From positions 496,001-560,000 of the forward strand of contig OY101127.1 of the NCBI GenBank assembly GCA_956465555.1: a stretch of DNA of 64,000 nucleotides, in the 5' to 3' direction. Both the position numbers and the translations under genes were made by a program. Under the pieces are notes generated by a model. It had not been told where the DNA came from. It made no database searches and saw only the letters and a program-made list of their open reading frames with translations. Below, piece after piece: positions 1 through 9,296 of this stretch. Position 1 is the stretch's first letter; each line of letters opens with the position of its first letter. Source of the DNA: Nitzschia sp. pyKryTriq1. Taxonomy: Eukaryota; Bacillariophyta; Bacillariophyceae; Bacillariales; Bacillariaceae.

Positions 1-501
1 GGCGATCACCTATGCGTACAACCAGCTTCGGCAAGGTAAGAAGCCCAAAAAGGAGGGCATTGTTTCATCCCGTCCTCCGTCCTCTCACAAACATGACTGG
101 CCACCGTTGCTTTCCCCAATTTCCATCTGACGTCACGTAGACGTACTACGCACGTACATAATAATTCGCGGACGGAGTCTTGTATTGGATCTCGGTGCAC
201 GCGCGAGGACAGTGCGATGCCGATGACGTCAAAATCGGAGGCCATCTCAATCAATAAGTTCACTCATCACCGCACCCGACCCGCGCATCGGATCATCAAC
301 GGATTTTGGGGCCCATATAAACCGACTCTGGACTCTGGAGACTGGAGAGTGGATAGTACGGTAGGTCGTACTACTGTACCTTTAGAGACTTGTTTTCCCA
401 CTTTTTCACACAACTGGTTTAGGTCTGTCGTCAAGTTGTTTACATCCTTCATCTCTCGTTTCATATCGAAGAAGGAGTCAGTAATTCAAACAGTTTTCAA
501 A
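1..501. other. Left-edge intergenic stretch, possible exon tail
   Basis: There is no complete gene here. Positions 2-36 read openly on the plus strand and end in AAG followed by GTAAGA, a good splice-donor match, so the last bases of an exon from a gene to the left may be present; this is weak. A TATA-like CATATAA at 313-320 lies about 185 bp before the ATG at 502 and could belong to the promoter of that gene. Confidence 0.3.
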
Positions 502-1506
502 ATGCTAAAGTTGCCACGGAATGCCGTGTTCATAGCAGTGACGATTCTGCTGGTCGCCGTCGTGATTGGAAGTTTGCGCGCCGAAGCATGGATCGCATCG
601 CCTCTGGCGAGACAATGTGCGCTGAGACCACCAAGAACAGAACCACCACAGCCACGTAGCCCCATCCGACGCCACGAGGGTGGTGATGTTGGTGGTGAAC
701 AGGAAAGGGAGAAAGGCTTCTTTGAACGGCTCAATCCCTACGAGACAAACATTCCTCCCGAACTCCGCGATGAGATTTACGCCGCCGAAGCCAACACTCC
801 CGCCGCCAGGGAACGTGGACAACGTGTGGCTATGTATATTCTCATTGCTTTTGTTGGTATCATGGGGGCTTTTTTCAATGGATTTTTGACGGAACTGCGG
901 GGGAACGGTCCAGATGGAAGCGGGGTCGATATCGTAGATGCTGGATTTGGCTGGGTGGTTGACAACCCCTTCCTGAGCTTTCTCTTTTTAAACAAGATTG
1001 GCGGGGCAATTTTATTGTTAGGTGGAGGAGGAGCGGGACTCTTGGCAGAAGCGGAAATCGATACGAAGCGAATCAATGCCGAAAAGATTTTTGAAGAACT
1101 GGAACGTCGGCGATTAGCCAAGAATAAGAAGGCGCGCCCAGCTTCATCGAAAAAGAAACGAAGGGGCGGGAAAGAAGCCCAACGCCTGGAGGCTCTTTCG
1201 GAAGTCTTTTTTGAGGACGAAAAAGCAGGTGTCATCGCAGAAGAAAACACAGTACCACAAGCCGAAACCACGGAGTCGACTTTGGAGAAGGAAGGCGAAA
1301 CGTCCAAGAATGAAGGAATCTTGGGCACACTTAAATCCCTCTACGAGAAGGCGGATACAATGGCAGCTTCGCAAGCATTATTGTTGAATAAGAAACTGGA
1401 GGATGTAGGAGTAGTTGATAAAATTACCGATGAGACGGGGCTGAAGGTGATTGGAAAGGAAGAGGCAGCCAAACTGAAGAACGAAAAAGAACAAGCTGAA
1501 AACTAA
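502..1506 (+). CDS. Plastid-type two-helix membrane protein, unknown function
   Basis: This encodes 334 residues. The reading frame is open further upstream (to 217), but the ATG at 502 sits in a good context (CAAAATG) and gives a clean signal peptide followed by AEAWIASP. That resembles the diatom A-F/A-W plastid cleavage signature, so import into the secondary plastid is inferred. Two hydrophobic segments follow, around residues 110-130 (AMYILIAFVGIMGAFFNGF) and 160-180 (GGAILLLGGGGAGLL), with a charged, Lys/Glu-rich, probably helical C-terminus. No catalytic motif is visible and I do not recognise the family. It is convergent with the gene at 1754-2980, with 247 bp between stops. It is likely real: the protein is long, compositionally structured and has a targeting signal. 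Confidence 0.75.
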   Translation: MLKLPRNAVFIAVTILLVAVVIGSLRAEAWIASPLARQCALRPPRTEPPQPRSPIRRHEGGDVGGEQEREKGFFERLNPYETNIPPELRDEIYAAEANTPAARERGQRVAMYILIAFVGIMGAFFNGFLTELRGNGPDGSGVDIVDAGFGWVVDNPFLSFLFLNKIGGAILLLGGGGAGLLAEAEIDTKRINAEKIFEELERRRLAKNKKARPASSKKKRRGGKEAQRLEALSEVFFEDEKAGVIAEENTVPQAETTESTLEKEGETSKNEGILGTLKSLYEKADTMAASQALLLNKKLEDVGVVDKITDETGLKVIGKEEAAKLKNEKEQAEN

Positions 1507-1753
1507 AAAGTCCAGATTCTTGCGCGAAGAAGACTATGCGTCGCATACGGCCATGATGCAGACAACGCGCTATCATAAAGGATCAATGTACCAAAACTCA
1601 CGCCCCAAGAATGCACACGGCCCCTGTGCTAACCAACCCCTTGTAATCGGAGTCTACATAAAGACCGCCAAGTCAATAACTCAAACAGAATATCGTTTGA
1701 CCTACTGTAGCGTACAGGCAGATGGGTGATATTAGAAACTTATTTGGAAACGT

Positions 1754-2980
1754 TCATTCAAATGAACCGGACGCTTCGCCTCCCATCGAAGGGGTGCGAG
1801 ATCCCCATGCGGCCATTTGCTTCTCCAACAACGCCTTTCGGATCCCGCTGCCGTGCGTCTGGGGAACATCTTGCATGATCGCTTTCCATTCTTTTACAAT
1901 TGTACTTCGGATTTCGATAATACTCTCAGCCAAGCCCATTGGATCGGCCAGACCTGCTATACCATCCGACGCCTTGCACACCGATGGAGGTGAAAGAAGC
2001 AAATCTTCTAGAAAATCATCGGCTCTTCCATATCGTTGGTCCCCGTCAAAGTATTCTGCGACTCGGCCCACGTAAAATTCCCTCAGAAAATTAAAAGATA
2101 CTTCCTTGGCTCTCCCCCCCTCTCTCAACTGCCTCAGCAAGCGATGGACACTTGCTTGTGTACACAGGTTGCAAAGGAGATCGAAATTCCCCTTGCGAAA
2201 GGGCGACGATGTTTGTTCATGATCAAATGCGGTCTGATCGTTGAAAGCAACAACCGCAGTACGTTCAAATGCAATCGGTGGAGTGGTTTGCAGCTCCTTA
2301 TCCTTCTTTTCCCGTTCTTTCTTCGCTATTTCTGTATACGATTCAATGATTCGTCGGTTGGCGTGTTCAATAATGTCCAAGTCGGTCACCCACTCATTGG
2401 CGATCTGTTCTCGGACCGAGATGATTCGGCTTGCCAACGACACTGGATCAATATCAATATTGAATTCCACATATCGATCCTCCAAATATGGATTGTTTTT
2501 GCTCCATCCTTTATGGCCCTTGCCAGATCGTTTGGCACTGACTACCACAACCTCCTTTTCTTGCTGCATCATTGCCAGCAAGGGAGCATCCCAAGTCCCA
2601 CCAAATCTTTCCATATAACCAGCACCTGTTCCATGATACTCTAATTGATTGGAGGTGCCCAAGAAGTCTTCGATCCACTTGCCACTGTGAGGGTCTCGAA
2701 CTGTTTCGCATAAGTACATGAAAGACTGAATCGCTCGCTGTGTTAGCAAATTTCGGACATCGATCCTAGCATCGTTTCGTGCCCGGGAAAGAGCGTCGTC
2801 TTCTGTATCCCCATCTGACGGAACTATATACCTCACAAGCATCGGATATCTCACGATGGTGGTTCGTGCACCAGCTGACGCATGAAGGGCAGTGTTTCGT
2901 ATCTTGGAAGTAACGAAAGCATGAGAGCACTCATCAAACAGCACGGCAACCCATGCCGTCAACTTCAACAATGAAATCAT
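1754..2980 (-). CDS. Plastid-targeted protein of unknown function
   Basis: This encodes 408 residues from an ATG at 2980. The N-terminus is hydrophobic (MISLLKLTAWVAVLFDEC) and ends SHAFVTSK, a typical diatom signal peptide followed by the A-F plastid transit signature, so plastid import is inferred. The rest is soluble, mixed alpha/beta in look, with a charged helix around residues 195-215 (KKEREKKDKE) and no cofactor or catalytic motif that I can name. I do not recognise the family; it is probably a stramenopile- or diatom-restricted protein. It runs divergently from the gene at 3825, sharing an 844-bp intergenic space. No internal stops or splice sites are needed to read it as one exon. 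Confidence 0.8.
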   Translation of the reverse strand: MISLLKLTAWVAVLFDECSHAFVTSKIRNTALHASAGARTTIVRYPMLVRYIVPSDGDTEDDALSRARNDARIDVRNLLTQRAIQSFMYLCETVRDPHSGKWIEDFLGTSNQLEYHGTGAGYMERFGGTWDAPLLAMMQQEKEVVVVSAKRSGKGHKGWSKNNPYLEDRYVEFNIDIDPVSLASRIISVREQIANEWVTDLDIIEHANRRIIESYTEIAKKEREKKDKELQTTPPIAFERTAVVAFNDQTAFDHEQTSSPFRKGNFDLLCNLCTQASVHRLLRQLREGGRAKEVSFNFLREFYVGRVAEYFDGDQRYGRADDFLEDLLLSPPSVCKASDGIAGLADPMGLAESIIEIRSTIVKEWKAIMQDVPQTHGSGIRKALLEKQMAAWGSRTPSMGGEASGSFE

Positions 2981-3824
2981 GTTTCCGATTCACTTAAAAT
3001 AAATGATATTTTGACTGATTGCCCAAACCTTTGAATGTTGATGCGCTCTACAGTACTGTTTGTAGGTGGTCGAGAGCGTGGCGTCAACGGTGCAGATGGC
3101 CGATGATGCGATGATGTGTTGTATTCGTACCGGTATTCGTATGGATCTTTACCGGCGTAAAAAAATACCGGTAGATCTGTTATGCGTGAAATCCAGGGAG
3201 CTGGGAGCACTTTCGATTGCACGCGTGGAAAGCGTGCGTACATTGGGTCATTCCCGAAATTGTCGTACCCAGATCCGAGTCTGGGTACGCGCGCACCAGA
3301 TCTGGGTCCGGTCTGTTAGTCTGTCAGTAGAAGGGAATCTTCCTCTCGATCAGAGGCGAACCTGAGTTCTCGTCCCCCAAAAAACTGTCGAGCCAGTCGA
3401 GCCAAAGCTGTGAAGGAAATGCTGTTGGATGCCCCGAAAACACGCGAAGAGTTTGAAAGAATGGAAGCAGACAGCAACTTGGCCTTTCGTGGACTCCAAA
3501 ATGGAGATCCCACGGGATAACGATATCGTGGATTTGTCGTAACAGGCCCACATAGGGGATTCGAAAGGGGGGCGATCGGATTGGCGCTACGCTAGAGTTG
3601 GGGGATGTCCCCTATTTGACTAAGTTGATTCGTATGCCTTCTCATATTCTCCAACAATTGATCGAACCCACAGACGACCACAGAACGGGTACTATGATAT
3701 GTACCAGGTACTTTCGTAACTCGTAACCACTCTATCGAAGCTGCCCATACCTTCAGGTACCCATCATATTCAATTGTTTGCATGGAGCATATCACTGAAG
3801 CTAAATGGCCCGTAAATCAGGAAC
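2981..3824. other. Divergent intergenic region with a perfect hairpin
   Basis: No full gene is seen. Positions 3264-3289 form a 10-bp perfect stem (CGTACCCAGA with its complement) around a 6-nt loop, followed at once by a second CAGATCTG palindrome. Several ACCGGTA words lie at 3130-3175. A short open stretch on the plus strand ending at 3520 (about 40 codons, including KTREEFERMEAD) looks coding-like but has no recognisable family and could be a gene relic. Confidence 0.4.
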
Positions 3825-5261
3825 ATGATCCGAAGGCTTCGACTAAAGTATGGAGCATGCGCAGTCGTCGTTATCGCGGTCTTTTGGGTGCTGGAAAGTT
3901 CCAGCTTCGTATGGCGATTTGATGGTCAGCCTATGCGTATCTTTTCGAAAGAACAAGCCAGCGTGTCAGAGCGGGTCGGTTCAAGGATGACTCCTCGGTG
4001 CCAGGAGTACAAGTATCGCAAGATAGAACCGATAGAACCGATCCTTTTTCCAAAAATACCCGATCGCGCGCTCGTTGACAATCTCCGTCACAATTTGAGC
4101 AGTTCTGCTTTCGGCGAAATCTTCTCTTCCTGTTCGCCAACATCTCAGGTACAGGTCGTTCCGAAATGTCCAAACTGGGAACTTCAGACGTTCGATGAGC
4201 AGGGCAATCCCAAAACCATTGGCGGAGACGAGTTCTACATTACCTACACAGACAAGGCGAGGTACGAATACCAAAACCAAAATTCAAGCAAATACTTCCA
4301 CATGCTACCATTCACCGCAGCAGCATGGGTTACTGATTTGATGAACGGGCGATATCTGTTGGACTTTCAAGCATCACCTTTCTTCACGGACAGTTTCACT
4401 GATCTTGTAGAGAGTGGCGTGTTGGCGATCTATTTCCAGTATACTTGTCAGACCGGTCGTATGGGGCCACAACGGAAACTAGAATGGACCTTCGGCGGAA
4501 ATACGGTCGCATCGTACAAGAGTGGCATTTTGCCGGCACCACCCATTCGCTCATTTGACATACCAGTTGAAGTAGGCAGACCGCAATTTCATGATTTCGA
4601 TACGATAATTCCTATTGGGGATTCTCTTTTACAACAATTTCTAGAACCATTTGGCCTGCATTTCGACAACATTTGGAAAAGCCTGAACTCGAGCAATGTC
4701 GTGCGCTGGAAGAGAGCGCTGAGAGAGGAAATTGGAAAGAAGAAGCACCTTGTCCAGGAAACGACTGCCATAGTTACAGGGAGCTGTATCTGGGACATTC
4801 TCGAGGACCAAAATGTAACCACATCGACTACGGATGGGAGTTCAGAGTGGTCGGACCACCGATTCGCCCTACAAGAGTTTCTGGGCCACGTGAGACTAAA
4901 ATATCCAAATGTGACACTGTTTTGGAAGTCTTGTACAGGAGTCCACATCCACGTCCCCGTTCTTTACAGAGAGCACGAGGAGTATCAGAGAAGACACATG
5001 CATAGGCGACTCAGGTGTATGAGTACCTCCAGAGCAGCGGGTTTGTATTCCATTCAGAAAGAGACCATTCAGAGGGAGATACTTCGTCGCGAAAAAGAAG
5101 GAGAAGTATCATCAAGTTGCAAACAGAGGCTCTTCTTTCTGGATGTATATCCCGCATACTATTTGTCTGCATATCATGCGCGGGACGGTGATGGACTACA
5201 CTACGGCTGGGGAATGAATCGACAGGCTTTGTCCTGGTTTGCAAATGCGTCACTTGACTAA
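3825..5261 (+). CDS. Membrane-anchored SGNH hydrolase, NXPE/PC-esterase-like
   Basis: This encodes 478 residues. An uncleaved signal anchor at residues 10-30 predicts a type II protein in the Golgi or at the cell surface. A segment around residues 115-150 (NPKTIGGDEFYITYTD) resembles the filamin-like beta domain that precedes the esterase domain in NXPE proteins. The C-terminal half carries the two hallmarks of PC-esterase/NXPE SGNH hydrolases: IGDSLLQ with the nucleophile candidate S267 (GDS at 265-267), and D456-G-L-H459, the D-x-x-H pair. Family members O-acetylate or de-acetylate polysaccharides (plant TBL, fungal Cas1); that a diatom glycan is the substrate is inference. One exon. It is convergent with the ankyrin gene at 5579. 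The fold assignment rests on motif spacing, so it is moderately sure. Confidence 0.7.
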   Translation: MIRRLRLKYGACAVVVIAVFWVLESSSFVWRFDGQPMRIFSKEQASVSERVGSRMTPRCQEYKYRKIEPIEPILFPKIPDRALVDNLRHNLSSSAFGEIFSSCSPTSQVQVVPKCPNWELQTFDEQGNPKTIGGDEFYITYTDKARYEYQNQNSSKYFHMLPFTAAAWVTDLMNGRYLLDFQASPFFTDSFTDLVESGVLAIYFQYTCQTGRMGPQRKLEWTFGGNTVASYKSGILPAPPIRSFDIPVEVGRPQFHDFDTIIPIGDSLLQQFLEPFGLHFDNIWKSLNSSNVVRWKRALREEIGKKKHLVQETTAIVTGSCIWDILEDQNVTTSTTDGSSEWSDHRFALQEFLGHVRLKYPNVTLFWKSCTGVHIHVPVLYREHEEYQRRHMHRRLRCMSTSRAAGLYSIQKETIQREILRREKEGEVSSSCKQRLFFLDVYPAYYLSAYHARDGDGLHYGWGMNRQALSWFANASLD

Positions 5262-5578
5262 AGAGCTCATGATACCGTGCCGAATAATTCCATGTAGAAA
5301 GCTATCTAATCTACTGCTTTCGCTACTACTCGTAGTAGACTGGTGCCGATCTAACAAGGACCTCCAAGCGTCGTCGTCGAGCCCGCTCGTCCAGTACCTT
5401 GAGCAACGAAACAAACGTGTGACAGGATACAATAGGGCGTGGCGCAGATTTCGTCTCGGTATTCGCAATCTTCCGAAAGATCGCGCCGAAGATTCCACCT
5501 TGAGTGGTTTTGGCGGAGGAAACGGCGTCGGCCGTCAGCCTAACTTTACGCCCGTCCTTGTCAGAATCTCCAGAGTAT

Positions 5579-6208
5579 TTAAAGCTCGTTCTCTCCTGAT
5601 GTCAATTCTTTCATTGTTTTAGCTCCGTGCGCTCTCAATAGCTTTTCCAGTTGCACAAATCTTGCATCTCCCTCTTCGTTCTTGGTAAGCTGCAACACAA
5701 CATCCAAGGCTGTCACTGGTGCTTTCGATCCGTCCATGCTGTCGAAGTCCAAATTCACGTCGGCGCCGTGTTTCAACAAGAGATCGACGTTGGCAACGTG
5801 CCCACCATATATGTTCCAGCTTAACGGATGCATCCGAAGACCTTGATCATAGGTCGATCGAACATTTGGATCGGCCCCCCCCACCACCAGTAGATATTCG
5901 GTCGCGTCCGAGTACCCATGAATTCCTGTCAGGTGCAGACACGCCTCCCCGTTGTCCGTTCTTGCATTGACCCAGCCAGGATGTTCCTTGAGGAACGACT
6001 TGATATCATCAAGCTTCCCCCCACTACAGGCAAAGAAGAAATCGGAGTCCACCAATTCTTCATCCGACATGACGACCGGTGGCAGCGTCAAGAACAGCAC
6101 GAACAGACTAATCTTGATGACCCATATGAGAAAGTGATCGATACGGTCCAGCTTTTTCATTGAGGGAACCAGTTGTTCCTGCAAAAAGGCCAAAATCAGC
6201 AATATCAT
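5579..6208 (-). CDS. Small membrane-anchored ankyrin-repeat protein
   Basis: This encodes 209 residues from the ATG at 6208; a second in-frame ATG at 6160 would shorten it by 16. A hydrophobic segment (HFLIWVIKISLFVLFLTL) lies around residues 25-45 and could act as a signal peptide or anchor. It is followed by two to three ankyrin repeats at about residues 55-165, with recognisable cores such as GEACLHLTGIHGYSDATEYLL and HVANVDLLLKHGADVNLD. Ankyrin repeats mediate protein binding; nothing in the sequence identifies a partner. It is short for the family and without any catalytic domain, so an adaptor role is the most that can be inferred. It is convergent with the NXPE-like gene, 317 bp apart. 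Confidence 0.7.
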   Translation of the reverse strand: MILLILAFLQEQLVPSMKKLDRIDHFLIWVIKISLFVLFLTLPPVVMSDEELVDSDFFFACSGGKLDDIKSFLKEHPGWVNARTDNGEACLHLTGIHGYSDATEYLLVVGGADPNVRSTYDQGLRMHPLSWNIYGGHVANVDLLLKHGADVNLDFDSMDGSKAPVTALDVVLQLTKNEEGDARFVQLEKLLRAHGAKTMKELTSGENEL

Positions 6209-7758
6209 CGTTTTTTGTTTGAAATACTTAGCAGCAAGAATGCAAAATAGCAAGAGGGCAATGGGCACCCATCAGCAACAAACAACAAAAGCAAGAACAA
6301 CAATTTTTGTGTTACTTCGTTTTGAAATTGAAAATGCGACCATGCAGCGACGAAACTTGAAAATACAATTATTTTGTCGGAGTGAGATTTGGTGGGCATA
6401 ATATCCTGAATGAAATATCTTCGTGTCTGTAGATTGGCATTCAAATTTTTCGGGAAAATGTGTGGACAAAAATTCGAAATCACACCAAAACAAAAGGTGT
6501 CTCCTGTCGGGTGTGGTCGGTCGTCGTCGAATCCAAGTAATCGCTAAGTCGTTAGAATACAATACTGTTTCTCCTATCGGTATCCAAGATCCATATGTGA
6601 CGTCACTGTCCGTCCGGCGTCCGTCAACGACCGATACCGGAGCCATAATGCTCTCATCACCACTAGTCTCATAAATCTACTACTATAATACTCCCTTTTC
6701 TACTTATACGATCCATTTTCATGCAAACATTCGCAATAAATAATTATTTCTCATCGATAATGGTTACTTACACATTATCGTTCGCTGAAGCGTTCGCTTA
6801 CTGCATTTCTGAATTTTCCACTGCACGATGACATTGTCTACTACAAAACGGTAGACATATGTCACATCACAGTTGTTCTACTACAAAAATTGCAAGAAAA
6901 ACTGCAAATCCCCAACTCATGTTGTTATCACGCACCATATGCCCGTAACCCGTCCAGGCACGGACAATCAGCCCTCTCTCTCCCATGCAACCATTCCGGT
7001 CATAAATTCAGTATGGCCCACTGATGACCCCACCACAATTCCTGGTAGGGAATTACGCGTAGGCCGAGACGTTGACAAATTTGGTATACCTGCTCAAAGC
7101 AAATTTGTCAACGTCTCGGCCTACGCGTAATTCCCTAGCAGGAATCGTGGGGCCACTCTTTTACACTCTTCTCCAACCTTTCTTCTGTCGACCATGAGGG
7201 CTTCCGAGAAAACCCTCCGCTTCCACGGTCCATTTCAATTCACTTGATCACCAAATCTATGCGACCCTGCAGCTGCCACGCACGTGCTTTCTGCGGTTAC
7301 ACCGCCCATCACGCGCTGCCAGCGCCCAAAAAACTCTCGGCTCAAAGAAGGCCCCTTGTTGTGGTAGCCTTTCGCTCCGTTTAGGGAATCTCAATGGTTG
7401 GATTGTATTGTTCATTCTTCATATAGTAAACAATAGTTTCCGCCGGAACGTCGCTTCCAAGACTACCGTCCGATTGAACCGCAGACTCATCCGATTGGAT
7501 CTCCATTTGGGACTGTTTCTGTACATCGCGAATCCAATTCACGACATTTGTGAGTTTGTCAACCGTTCCTGGGCACTCTGACAGTTTCGGGAATGACCCA
7601 CTGTACCAGTACTGTAGAACCTTCACTCATGACTCTTGCATCTCTTCTGTTCTTGATTGACACCCCACTCTTCTGCTTATATTCTTTGAAGACTTGACAC
7701 AAACTTTTTACTAGTAGAGTAGAGACTTTGTTATTTCAGCATTCCTCACCTGCCCAAA
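6209..7758. other. Long divergent intergenic region
   Basis: This 1.5-kb space lies between the ankyrin gene and the CPBP protease. It holds the long hairpin at 7033-7150 (listed separately). On the minus strand at 7381-7626 there is an 81-codon open frame that starts with GTG, without a recognisable family; it might be an exon or a relic. The rest shows no coding pattern. Confidence 0.4.
7033..7150. repeat. Long near-perfect inverted repeat (hairpin)
   Basis: The arms 7046-7082 and 7101-7137 are perfect 37-bp reverse complements. They extend outward to 7033 and 7150 with only two mismatches (50-bp arms), around an 18-nt loop at 7083-7100 that itself contains GGTATACC. No target-site duplication flanks it. 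Such a structure can be a foldback/MITE relic, a small-RNA precursor or an extruding cruciform; the sequence does not decide between these. Confidence 0.9.
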
Positions 7759-8970
7759 ATGAAGACGCATGTCGCCAACATCTCAATTGTCCTATCGCTG
7801 GTATGCTTGGCCTTGCCAACGTCCACTCAAGCCTTTGTGGGCCACAACCGAAAATTGACATTCACGCAGCAGCACAGATTGTCTGCACCTACTAGTACCA
7901 CGACCGTAATGCGGCCTCGTCATGATACGCCCCCCACGACGACCCGACTCTATGCAACGACCCCCCAAATGAAACCAAAAAACGACCTGAAGAAATCGGA
8001 CACTCAACCCATCAATTTCGGATTGATTGGACAAAATGTTGCCAACCAAGCATTGATTGGTGCCACCATTTGGACCGGTGGACCGGGTTACCAAGTCTTG
8101 ACAGACACGGCCAATTTCGGTGCTCTTGGCGTTCTGCTAGGCATTATCGGCGTTTTACCCATGCTGGCTTTATCGCGGCAGATTGAAAACTCAGAGTCCT
8201 ATTTGGTTTCGGGTTTGAACTTGTCAACCAATATGGCCGTACTGCGATTGTTTGGACCGACCCCCAAGCCTGTTTTGGTGTTGCTTCTTTCTGCCCTTTT
8301 GGCTGGCTTGACGGGTGTGGTCGAAGAGGTGACTTTTCGAGGACAGCTCATCCCGTTCTTTGCCAATCGATTTGCCGAGGGAGATATTCTGACAGGGGCT
8401 GCAATGGCGACCTTCTTGTTTGCCTTTTTGCATACCAATCCTTTGAGCTTCTTTAAAGGGGGCGAGGCCTTTTTGGATAATGCTGTCTTGCTGGTCCTGC
8501 AACTGATCAATGGGGCATTTTTTGCCTTATTGTACTTAGCGACTGGCAACCTGGCCGTCCCCATTGTGGCCCACGCGTTGTATGACTTTTACACGTTCTA
8601 CAAAACGCACATGGTGGATGTTGCAGGCCAGATGCAATATGCACAAGCGCAAAAGGACATGCCAGCCTTTAAAGATCAACGTCTGGAACAACGTTGGATC
8701 AATGAGAGGGGACAAGACTTTGTGGACGGTGTCAAACAAACCTTTTATTTGATGGATACGAATCGGAATGGTGTCCTGTCGCGCAAGGAGCTGCGAGTCG
8801 CTCTCTTCTCATACGGCATCAATCTCTCGCCCCAACAAAGCGCCCAGGTGGCTCAAGAAGCTGATTTGGACAACAGTGGTGCCATTGATCTGGATGAGTT
8901 TCTAGAATTTGTGGGGCCGACCGGAAGCGCCGGTAAAGCTATCCGAAATACCTTGTTCGGGCCATTGTAG
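7759..8970 (+). CDS. Plastid CPBP intramembrane protease with C-terminal EF-hands
   Basis: This encodes 403 residues. The signal peptide ends in STQAFVG, the diatom plastid signature. The central membrane domain carries all CPBP (Abi/CaaX, type II glutamic protease) motifs: E189-E190-V-T-F-R194 (EExxxR), F-L-H225 (FxxxH), and H272 in VAHALYDF. These residues form the metal-free or metal-assisted active site in the Rce1/Abi family, which cleaves inside membranes. The C-terminus adds two canonical EF-hand loops, D333-E344 (DTNRNGVLSRKE) and D369-E380 (DLDNSGAIDLDE), so calcium control of the protease is inferred from the fusion. CPBP proteins usually end soon after the last helix, so the EF-hand pair is an added module. 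One exon; convergent with the oxygenase gene at 9297. Confidence 0.88.
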   Translation: MKTHVANISIVLSLVCLALPTSTQAFVGHNRKLTFTQQHRLSAPTSTTTVMRPRHDTPPTTTRLYATTPQMKPKNDLKKSDTQPINFGLIGQNVANQALIGATIWTGGPGYQVLTDTANFGALGVLLGIIGVLPMLALSRQIENSESYLVSGLNLSTNMAVLRLFGPTPKPVLVLLLSALLAGLTGVVEEVTFRGQLIPFFANRFAEGDILTGAAMATFLFAFLHTNPLSFFKGGEAFLDNAVLLVLQLINGAFFALLYLATGNLAVPIVAHALYDFYTFYKTHMVDVAGQMQYAQAQKDMPAFKDQRLEQRWINERGQDFVDGVKQTFYLMDTNRNGVLSRKELRVALFSYGINLSPQQSAQVAQEADLDNSGAIDLDEFLEFVGPTGSAGKAIRNTLFGPL

Positions 8971-9296
8971 AGCACGAAAAAAAGCACCACGAAGTGTCAG
9001 GTGGAACCTCTGGCGGAAAGCCTTGGGAAACCAAGCACGGAAATCTCATTTCGAATTCACACAGTGCCATGGACCCGCCAACGTATCAAGTAATGCTCCT
9101 CCCGGGGGGCCAAAATGGGCGGGCAAGCCGAGACAACTACTGCCAATATGTGACAGCAAGAGCCCACCTCTTGCCCTTACCCCCGCTGCAGCACTTCCAT
9201 TATGCACGCTATTAGATAACACAATAAGTGCTGTGAATATGTAGAAAAATATGGCCGTGCTATTCTTTTCTACTACTAAGTAGTAGAGGGTCCTTA

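Noticed and set aside
777-1328. 183-codon frame antisense to the first gene
   Set aside because: Composition mirrors the Lys/Glu-rich plus-strand protein; no domain or targeting signal.
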